Source: Melioribacter roseus
Lineage (GTDB): Bacteria > Bacteroidota > Ignavibacteria > Ignavibacteriales > Melioribacteraceae
Assembly (NCBI GenBank): GCA_020724325.1
Contig: DYHC01000140.1
Location: 1-5,682 of the forward strand
Direction of reading: 5' to 3'
DNA: 5,682 nucleotides
Numbering within the stretch: the first letter of the stretch is position 1; every line of letters begins with the position of its first letter. Below, piece after piece: positions 1 through 5,682 of the stretch. The notes beneath the pieces were generated by a model. That model was given only the letters and a program-made list of their open reading frames with translations. It searched no databases and was not told where the DNA came from. The translations under genes were made by a program, and so were the position numbers.

Positions 1-1253
1 CCTCTATCTGTAGTTTTGAGAATATGACGATTTTCTTTTAGAAGAATTCCGGTAGTTTCATTTACAAAATTCAATGCACCGGCATTCCAAATACCTGTAG
101 TTGAAATCATTTGCCAATGAACTCCATCATTGTTACTGAAATAAAAATCACCATTTAGGTTAATTGCAAATCCATTCTTTCCTACAAAAGCTAAATCAGT
201 AAATGAAGCGGGGGATTTGATACTCAATTGAGTCCACGTAGTACCAAGATTGTTGGATTTGAAAATATGACTGTTGGTACCAAGGGCAAAAACAATATTA
301 CCATAACCTTCCAGAGCAATAAAGCCAGCAGAAAAATTTGCTGTAGAAGCTTGCCATGTTTCTCCACCATCGGATGTTTTATAAACAAACATTTTGCTGA
401 ATCCGTTATTGCCTACAGCAACGCCGTTTAAATTATCTTTAAAATAAATGTCTTTAACTCTGTCATATACTTTATCTGCCGGATTAGTTTTTTCAACCCA
501 ATTTTTTCCGCCATTGGTAGATTTGAAAATTGGAAGCAGTAATTGGTTGAATTCATTACCTTCGCCAAGGCATACAAGTTCATTCTCGCTTAAATACCGG
601 ACTGTGCTATTTCTAAAAGGAGAGTACACTACACCATCGCCGGCAATCCAGCTTTCGCCGCCATTGGTAGTGTATTTTTGAACTCCTTTATCATCGCCCA
701 CAACAACTCCTTTTAACGAATGAGAAAATCTGATATCTGTCCAAAAACTTGTACCGCTAGTAACAATTAAAGAATCTTTAATTGACCAACTATTGCCGCC
801 ATCAATTGTTTTAAAAATAAATTCATTTCTACTTTTACCAGCTACCCAGAAGCCCAAATTTTTATCCACGAAGTAGAGAGAACTGAAAGCCGAAAAACCG
901 AAATTCGCCGGTTTAACTTTCGAGAAATCACTCTCTGTCCAGGTTTTGCCTCCGTCGATTGTTTTGAGCAATGAACCTTTATCTGTTCCTATCCATCCTT
1001 CGTTTTTACTAACGAAAAAAACTTTCATCAAATTTTTTGTAGGAACGTTTGATACTTGTACTTCGAAAGTTTGAAATCCGTCGGTGGTATGAATAATTAA
1101 TCCTCCATTTCCCACTAACCAGCCTTCCTTATCATCTACCATATATATGTCATTCAGGTAGCCGGTAATCTGGGGTTCTGTCATTACTTTCCAGCTCTGA
1201 GGGTAAATAACTGAAAGGTAGAACAGAAAAAAAAATGTTATTATTTTTTTCAT
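1..1253 (-). CDS. Secreted Asp-box (YCF48/BNR-like) beta-propeller protein, C-terminus cut by window edge
   Basis: The frame is open from an ATG at 1253 down to base 1 with no stop, giving 417 residues and an incomplete protein. Residues 1-19 form a signal peptide (MKKII, a Phe/Leu-rich core, then YPQS), so the product is exported. The rest is a chain of Asp-box repeats of the form S/T-x-D/N-G-G-x-T/S-W: TIDGGKTW (98), TIDGGNSW (149), TTNGGESW (195), STNGGKNW (245), TSDGGETW (293), SNNLGTTW (333) and SNNDGVHW (373). A degenerate copy lies at 56 (TTDGFQTF) and the start of another at 414 (TTDR). Linking segments carry the usual 'GW/G-x-x-V-G' strands. Such repeats fold as beta-propeller blades. 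They occur in YCF48-like photosystem assembly factors, sialidases and VPS10/sortilin domains, and in many secreted Bacteroidota proteins of unknown role. No catalytic sialidase arginine triad is evident, so a binding or scaffold role is more likely than an enzyme. It is the last visible gene of the operon and has its own strong ribosome binding site. A type IX secretion C-terminal domain could lie beyond the edge, but this cannot be seen. Confidence 0.88.
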   Translation of the reverse strand, partial: MKKIITFFFLFYLSVIYPQSWKVMTEPQITGYLNDIYMVDDKEGWLVGNGGLIIHTTDGFQTFEVQVSNVPTKNLMKVFFVSKNEGWIGTDKGSLLKTIDGGKTWTESDFSKVKPANFGFSAFSSLYFVDKNLGFWVAGKSRNEFIFKTIDGGNSWSIKDSLIVTSGTSFWTDIRFSHSLKGVVVGDDKGVQKYTTNGGESWIAGDGVVYSPFRNSTVRYLSENELVCLGEGNEFNQLLLPIFKSTNGGKNWVEKTNPADKVYDRVKDIYFKDNLNGVAVGNNGFSKMFVYKTSDGGETWQASTANFSAGFIALEGYGNIVFALGTNSHIFKSNNLGTTWTQLSIKSPASFTDLAFVGKNGFAINLNGDFYFSNNDGVHWQMISTTGIWNAGALNFVNETTGILLKENRHILKTTDR

Positions 1254-1257
1254 GGTA

Positions 1258-1264
1258 TCTCCTC
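1258..1264 (-). promoter_or_regulatory. Shine-Dalgarno site of the Asp-box protein gene
   Basis: On the minus strand GAGGAGA precedes the ATG at 1253, with five bases between AGGAG and the start codon. This is a near-perfect anti-16S match. It fixes the start, which also begins a clean signal peptide. The 33-base gap to the preceding gene's stop contains little else besides AT-rich sequence. Confidence 0.75.
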
Positions 1265-1286
1265 AACTGTTAATTATTTATTTAAA

Positions 1287-2807
1287 TCAATATACTTGTA
1301 CCCTGTATTCAATTCCCGTGGAAAAATAATTTCTCACTGTATCGATGAAAATTTTGGACTCTATAGGTCTTTCCGTTTTAAAAGAAAGAAACAGAGAAAA
1401 AAGACCTACATTTTCAAATTCTAATTCCATTCGATAATAAAAAGAATGAGTTGAAAATTTTGCGAGGATAAATTCTGTATTTTTAATTGTGAAATTAGAG
1501 TAGTAATTACTCTGCACAGAAGTCGATACATATGGATCATCAACATTATTAATGGAATAGGAATAACTTAAAAATGACCATGTGTTTTCGCTCCAATTAT
1601 AAGACAGACCAATTTTAGGTATCCACTCTAATGTATTGCCCTTCAGATAAACTGTACTGTAGTAATCATTGTTTTTCCTCTTTGAAAAAATCATCTCAAC
1701 TTCTATACCCATTGATATTTTACTATCAAGATCATATTGAATGCCTCCTCCGGCTAAATGCATCTGACATTCATCTTCGTTTATCAAGACATTATATAAA
1801 GGATGGCGGGCCCAAAGGCTCTGCTGATCAAAACTATAATAGAAACCTGCGCTTATATTTTTTGACGGATTGTAAATAAGTTTAGCTTCAACGGAATAAA
1901 AGTCGTTCCTCATAAAACCTTCAAAAGTTGGGCTGTTACCGCCATCTTTTAATGTTATTTTTTCAAAGCCAATTCCGATAGTTCCACACAATTTTAAGTC
2001 ATTTGACAAATGTTGAAAATTACCCGATAGATGATATTTGTTATGAAAGGAATATCTCGACTCGTCTTTTTTAGTAAACCGCAAAGGAAAATCTAAGCCG
2101 CGGAATTTTAAAAGAATTGTTTCGGTATAAACCGCTCCTTCATCTGCAGAATAGTTTATTGTTTCGTTAAAATCGTACAACCCTAATGAAAATCCGAAGG
2201 ACGTCTTATCATCGAGCATATATCCAACGCCAAGATTAAAATAAATGTTCCGATGATCCGATGCCGGGCGTGGTGAAATTTTCTTTAATCCCTCATCAAC
2301 CGAAAAATCGAGACCCGCACCTATCAGAAACCTTTCACAAACTATTGAAGAATATCGAGCGCTTAAACTCATTACATTGTAGCGAGTAGATCCTGTTGTA
2401 CTATCACCCAAGAGAAAGGGTGACGTGGGATTATAATTTTTTGTTGTAAGCCACGCCCAGTCATCTCTTTCATTTTTTAAAAATGAAAAAGAGCCACTAA
2501 ATATTTGTGCGTCTGAAATTTGTTTTTTGCCGGCTAGCGAAACTTGATAATAATTTTCTTTACCTGGTGTAAAAAAGGGTTTGAAATTTCCACCACTTTC
2601 AGAAAAATAAGTTTTCACAGATAGTCTTTGATCGCTCTTTTCCCATTTTAGAAATGCCGGGTTAGTGCCGATATAATACGAATTTGCGTAAACTACTCCG
2701 TCAAATATTGTCCTAAAAAATTGTGGCTCACGCTGTATGAACTCTTGTGAATAAGCTGATACAGCGTTAAAAAGTAGTGAAAAGAAAAGCGCATTTTTAG
2801 TTTTCAT
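1287..2807 (-). CDS. Outer-membrane beta-barrel protein, DUF6850-like
   Basis: This is a complete 506-residue protein of unknown function. Residues 1-20 are a signal peptide (MKTKNALFF core, cleavage probably near AYS-QE). The remainder is strongly beta-patterned, with alternating polar and aromatic residues throughout (for example AGFYYSFDQQSLW near 320-332 and WSFLSYSYSI near 410-419). It ends in YRVQVY, whose terminal aromatic resembles the beta-signal recognised by the BAM complex. It is therefore probably a barrel in the outer membrane. Segments that recall the uncharacterised Bacteroidota family DUF6850 are NYNPTSPFLLGDSTTG (about 124-139) and SPRPASDHRNIYFNLGVGY (about 178-196), together with its position behind a DUF4876-like lipoprotein and a TonB-dependent receptor. 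A PorP/SprF-type barrel is the main alternative, but this protein is longer than the roughly 300 residues usual there. The ATG lies inside the end of the upstream gene and has only a weak AGAG (2815-2818) seven bases ahead, so translation is probably coupled. The family call is from memory and moderately secure; the barrel call is firmer. Confidence 0.78.
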   Translation of the reverse strand: MKTKNALFFSLLFNAVSAYSQEFIQREPQFFRTIFDGVVYANSYYIGTNPAFLKWEKSDQRLSVKTYFSESGGNFKPFFTPGKENYYQVSLAGKKQISDAQIFSGSFSFLKNERDDWAWLTTKNYNPTSPFLLGDSTTGSTRYNVMSLSARYSSIVCERFLIGAGLDFSVDEGLKKISPRPASDHRNIYFNLGVGYMLDDKTSFGFSLGLYDFNETINYSADEGAVYTETILLKFRGLDFPLRFTKKDESRYSFHNKYHLSGNFQHLSNDLKLCGTIGIGFEKITLKDGGNSPTFEGFMRNDFYSVEAKLIYNPSKNISAGFYYSFDQQSLWARHPLYNVLINEDECQMHLAGGGIQYDLDSKISMGIEVEMIFSKRKNNDYYSTVYLKGNTLEWIPKIGLSYNWSENTWSFLSYSYSINNVDDPYVSTSVQSNYYSNFTIKNTEFILAKFSTHSFYYRMELEFENVGLFSLFLSFKTERPIESKIFIDTVRNYFSTGIEYRVQVY

Positions 2808-3981
2808 TGTGATACTCTGGACTAGGTTGGCTATAGACTTTAAAATCCAAAGAAGAATTATTACTATCCTTCAAATACAATCTTCCATTTTTACGTACGG
2901 TTAATCTTTCCATAGTTTTACCGGTATAGAAAGTGATTCCGCCGGTAGCACTTGCGTCAATACCAGGATACAACTTTTTCTTATCGAGCCTTGTAGGATC
3001 TGATAAATACTCAGCACCATCGAGAACATATTTCATTGGAACTTTATAATGATCATTTTCCCAAATAATATCATTTGTAGAACCTACCCTTGCAATTACA
3101 AGCGCATCACTTTCTCCGCCGATAAGCCAATCATTCCCCGCTGATTGATAGAACATAATCATATTTGGAATGTTTTTATTGTCGATATCGGGGGCATCTT
3201 TCTTATAGAATTCGAATGATACTTTAGATAAGTCTACGCTATATGGTGCATTAATTCTGTGGTCAATTGCATCTCCTGCTGCAACTACAAACTGACCCGG
3301 TTTAATTGGATAATCCCGCCCGGTGCCGGGGAACATCCATATATTTTTGGAATGAACAAAGCTCGAATCATTTACGTAAGAAAATCCCAAAGAAACATTA
3401 GCATAAACCTGCATTACAAGCAAGCTATCAAGATACTGGACTTCGTCGCTGTTATTAAAAATCTCAATATATTTATCGTGGAAGTAGAGCCCCGCTTTAG
3501 GAGGACCACAGGCATATATTTCACTTATAACAAGTGGGGATTGAACCAAAACTTTGTCAAGACAAACTTCTACAACTTTATGATAATCTGCTCTTAGTTC
3601 AATAATGCCAGCATTAAAATTTACCAACTTATGTTCCTGTACACTTTTATTACCAATTCCTTTTTCAACTTCTAGCGGCGTTAGCAGTCTTACAGCAGAA
3701 ATAACATATTTATCAGAAATTGCATTACTCAAAGTAACAAAGCCCTGATCATCTGAAACCAGGTTGTAAACGGTTCCAAGAGCATTAGATTTAAGAATTA
3801 CTTCGGCTTTTTTAACTGCAGAGTTTCCGTAAACTTTTTTCAAAGCACCGGTACTGTCAACTAATTTTATTCTGAAGGTAACATTACGTTCTGAAACCGC
3901 TGGTTTATTATCAATCAAAGAATCACATCCGGTGAAAGCAACAATAAATAAAGCAAAAAATGTTTTCAAGATTATTTTCAT
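2797..3981 (-). CDS. DUF4876-like outer-membrane lipoprotein with lamin-tail-like region
   Basis: This is a complete 394-residue protein. It opens with a lipoprotein signal (MKIILK, hydrophobic core, lipobox FTGC), so Cys19 is the likely acylated residue and the mature protein is membrane-anchored. Residues about 31-96 look like a prealbumin or carboxypeptidase-regulatory-like beta-sandwich: NVTFRIKLVDSTG, then VSDDQGFVTL and a closing YVISA strand. Residues about 151-300 resemble a lamin-tail-like module: VISEIYACGPP, DKYIEIFNNSDEVQYLDSL (169-187), IKPGQFVVAAGD (226-237) and SDALVIAR (291-298). Together these match the pattern I associate with DUF4876, an uncharacterised Bacteroidota lipoprotein family found beside TonB-dependent receptors. 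No enzyme active site is recognisable. Cys140 and Cys158 are the only other cysteines and could form a disulfide. The gene starts 10 bases after the receptor's stop and overlaps the barrel gene by 11 bases, so the three are probably co-expressed. A role as surface partner or lid of the receptor, replacing a SusD protein, is inferred from position only. Confidence 0.8.
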   Translation of the reverse strand: MKIILKTFFALFIVAFTGCDSLIDNKPAVSERNVTFRIKLVDSTGALKKVYGNSAVKKAEVILKSNALGTVYNLVSDDQGFVTLSNAISDKYVISAVRLLTPLEVEKGIGNKSVQEHKLVNFNAGIIELRADYHKVVEVCLDKVLVQSPLVISEIYACGPPKAGLYFHDKYIEIFNNSDEVQYLDSLLVMQVYANVSLGFSYVNDSSFVHSKNIWMFPGTGRDYPIKPGQFVVAAGDAIDHRINAPYSVDLSKVSFEFYKKDAPDIDNKNIPNMIMFYQSAGNDWLIGGESDALVIARVGSTNDIIWENDHYKVPMKYVLDGAEYLSDPTRLDKKKLYPGIDASATGGITFYTGKTMERLTVRKNGRLYLKDSNNSSLDFKVYSQPSPEYHNEN

Positions 3982-3988
3982 TATGTAA

Positions 3989-3993
3989 CCTCT
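3989..3993 (-). promoter_or_regulatory. Shine-Dalgarno site of the lipoprotein gene, overlapping the receptor stop codon
   Basis: On the minus strand the receptor's stop TAG (3994-3992) runs directly into AGGTT, so AGAGG (3993-3989) shares two bases with the stop. It lies seven bases before the ATG at 3981. Terminating ribosomes would sit on this site, which favours coupled translation. The site also supports the chosen start, which is followed at once by the lipoprotein signal. Confidence 0.65.
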
Positions 3994-5682
3994 AATAAGT
4001 TAGATTGAGCTCCATACCGTAAAAAATTGGAGGATTTCTTCTTTCGAAGCTCGGTAAAGAAGGTGACCTTCTCTTTAGCATATACATTGGTCTATTATTA
4101 AAGAAATTATTGACAAAGAATGAAACAGAAGTACCTTGCCAAAGTGATTTGCTGACTTTCAGATTGAACAACCAAATGTTCGGTCTGTCTTCTTCATTTA
4201 ATTCAAACAATTCTACACTTCTTTTTAATTCCTGATACTTGGGAAGGTTTCGTTCAACTTCTTGTATAAATATTAACTCGTTGTATTGAGTGAAGTAGGC
4301 TATCGGTAAAATATCGTCGTAGTTATTTCTTCCATCTATTTCTATCAACTGCTGTTGAATATGGAGAGTTAGCCATATTCCTAATGATTTTGCCTGAATA
4401 TCGAACCGATAATTAATCAGCAAATTTTTAGAATAAGTTTCATAGTCTCTGTACATAGGAATAGCACTTAAATTCATAGCCTTCACAAATCTTTTGGAGC
4501 CGAGGTAATAACCGCTTTCGCTGCCACGTCTTTCATAATAATATGATGCATCAAACCTGAAGACGGTATTTATCACCGGAATTCTTGCTGTGCTGAATGA
4601 AAATTCCACGCCACTGGTTCTTGTATATCCATCGTTTACATACTGCGGATATGTTTCCAGCAAAGTATCCGAAGGTGTTTTAACCGTCTGTATAGGCCAT
4701 TGTGGAAAAGAATATTTATAGAAAACGGTTGGAGAATTCAGAGATCTGAACATATTGTTGGAATTATTAATAAAACCGGTAAAGGAAAAACCGACAGAGC
4801 CAATTTGTTGGTCAAGGCTAACTTCATATTTATCTTGCTTATAAGCTTTCAGCAGCGGGTTGGCGCTCTGTTTAACATAAGTTGAAATGATGGAAAAATT
4901 CTTCTCCGGTTGAACCGGATCAACTACCGAAACAGTATCTATTATATCAAAATATTCATCCTGGGCAAAAATCATCCCCATTGGTGGTGATTTTGTGGTA
5001 ATACCATAACTTAAACGCAATTGTGTTTTTTCAAATAGGTTCGTAGAAAAATTCAAGCGTGGATTTAAGAAGGAACCGTTTTTCGATTCAATTAAATCTC
5101 CTTTGCCCCACAATCCTTTTATGTCAATACCATCTGGTCTATAAACCTCATATCTTACACCCAATTGAAGAGTGAACGGTTTTATAAAATTACCGGTAAT
5201 TTTATCTTCAAAATAAATTGAAAGAGTGTTATAAGCCGGTAAATCGTTATATGTTCTTATTCTTGGAGAAGGAACAGATAAACTTGGCGGGTAAAGAGGG
5301 TCAAAAATAATTCCGTCCCCTTTATTGAATTCGTTTCTCCATGTGAACCCGACTAAAATGTTATTTAAAAAACTGCCGAGGAAAAAACGCGTTTTATAAT
5401 TTACATCTGAATAGATGCTCCACTCACTTCCTTTAATCCATTGTTTGCCGAGGTAAGTACCGAATACGATTCTCCCTTCCTGAGACCCCTCTTCAGTTCT
5501 ATCGGATATAACAATATTGTCGCGGGATACGAGTTGTTGTTTATAAGAATCTCTTCCTGTATACGAAACAGAACTGCTTATATTTAATTCATTAGTTGTA
5601 GAAAAATTGTAAATAAAATTTCCGTTATACTTTATGGTGAAATCTTTATTGTGCCAAGCTCCTCTAAGAGCGTAGCCGGGTT
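3992..5682 (-). CDS. TonB-dependent outer-membrane receptor, C-terminal part of the barrel
   Basis: The frame is open from the right edge to a TAG at 3992, giving 562 residues with the N-terminus missing. The sequence is typical of the 22-stranded TonB-dependent barrel: alternating beta-strands and long extracellular loops, GVRYEVY (fragment residues 174-180), then NPRLNFSTNLFEKTQLRLSYGITTKSPPM (about 206-234), which matches the conserved 'PR..f.y.....t.lR.syG...k.P' stretch. The C-terminus FYGMELNLTY ends in an aromatic, as expected for a BAM beta-signal. The signal peptide, any carboxypeptidase-regulatory domain, the TonB box and the plug would all lie beyond the edge, so the substrate cannot be inferred. 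A TTG at 5164 is only an internal leucine (context LQLGVRYEVY): 172 in-frame residues of barrel sequence precede it with no stop. No SusD-type gene follows; the next gene is the DUF4876-like lipoprotein, which makes this different from a standard SusC/SusD glycan pair. Confidence 0.9.
   Translation of the reverse strand, partial: PGYALRGAWHNKDFTIKYNGNFIYNFSTTNELNISSSVSYTGRDSYKQQLVSRDNIVISDRTEEGSQEGRIVFGTYLGKQWIKGSEWSIYSDVNYKTRFFLGSFLNNILVGFTWRNEFNKGDGIIFDPLYPPSLSVPSPRIRTYNDLPAYNTLSIYFEDKITGNFIKPFTLQLGVRYEVYRPDGIDIKGLWGKGDLIESKNGSFLNPRLNFSTNLFEKTQLRLSYGITTKSPPMGMIFAQDEYFDIIDTVSVVDPVQPEKNFSIISTYVKQSANPLLKAYKQDKYEVSLDQQIGSVGFSFTGFINNSNNMFRSLNSPTVFYKYSFPQWPIQTVKTPSDTLLETYPQYVNDGYTRTSGVEFSFSTARIPVINTVFRFDASYYYERRGSESGYYLGSKRFVKAMNLSAIPMYRDYETYSKNLLINYRFDIQAKSLGIWLTLHIQQQLIEIDGRNNYDDILPIAYFTQYNELIFIQEVERNLPKYQELKRSVELFELNEEDRPNIWLFNLKVSKSLWQGTSVSFFVNNFFNNRPMYMLKRRSPSLPSFERRNPPIFYGMELNLTY

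Noticed and set aside
508..670. Direct repeat CCGCCATTGGTAG at 508-520 and 658-670.
   Set aside because: The copies are exactly 50 codons apart and both encode the TNGG of an Asp-box, so this is protein repeat structure and not a mobile or regulatory repeat.
228..681. Two short plus-strand open frames (228-431 and 448-681).
   Set aside because: Both lie antisense to the continuous Asp-box frame, have no recognisable domain, and their composition is that of a complementary strand.
1254..1286. Possible terminator or promoter between the barrel and Asp-box genes.
   Set aside because: The 33 bases are AT-rich and hold the ribosome binding site, with no stem followed by a T-run and no convincing promoter spacing.
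1631..1879. Plus-strand open frame of 82 codons.
   Set aside because: It is antisense to the barrel gene, lacks a convincing ribosome binding site and resembles no known family.
3319..3330. GC-rich inverted repeat CCCGG-TG-CCGGG.
   Set aside because: It is a short stem with a two-base loop inside the lipoprotein coding region (FPGTGRD), with no T-tract. It is best explained by codon choice.
3259..3597. Plus-strand open frame of 112 codons.
   Set aside because: It is antisense to the conserved lamin-tail-like part of the lipoprotein, so it is explained by that gene's codon constraints.
4700..4885. Plus-strand open frame of 61 codons.
   Set aside because: It lies wholly inside the receptor barrel on the opposite strand and has no supporting feature.
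4905..4919. Palindrome TCCGGTT-G-AACCGGA, a possible operator or terminator.
   Set aside because: It sits inside the receptor coding sequence (DPVQPEKN), has a one-base centre that cannot form a normal hairpin loop, and has no T-run.
5162..5164. TTG as a start for a 390-residue protein.
   Set aside because: The same frame continues upstream to the window edge with barrel-like sequence and no stop, so this codon is an internal leucine.

Overview
The window looks like one stretch of a single operon from an AT-rich Gram-negative bacterium of the Bacteroidota/Chlorobiota group. That placement rests on gene content: a TonB-dependent outer-membrane receptor, a lipoprotein resembling DUF4876, a barrel protein resembling DUF6850, and a secreted Asp-box (YCF48/BNR-like) repeat protein. 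Clear Shine-Dalgarno sequences precede two of the genes. These are uncommon in classical Bacteroidia and Flavobacteriia, so an Ignavibacteria-like lineage is possible, but this is inference. Family names come from recalled sequence patterns, not from a search.

All genes are on the minus strand, so transcription runs from high to low coordinates. From 5682 to 3992 is the C-terminal part of a TonB-dependent receptor whose start lies beyond the right edge. After a 10-base gap comes the lipoprotein gene (3981-2797). It overlaps the barrel gene (2807-1287) by 11 bases. After 33 bases comes a long Asp-box repeat gene (1253-1), open to the left edge and lacking its C-terminus. Coding density is almost complete: there is no intergenic stretch over 33 bases, no internal promoter or terminator, and no RNA gene, mobile element or CRISPR array.

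All four products are predicted to be exported: two outer-membrane barrels, one lipoprotein and one secreted or surface propeller. The simplest joint reading is an outer-membrane assembly in which the receptor imports or senses an unknown ligand with help from the lipoprotein, while the second barrel and the propeller do an accessory surface job. No enzyme, regulator or SusD protein is visible to identify the substrate.
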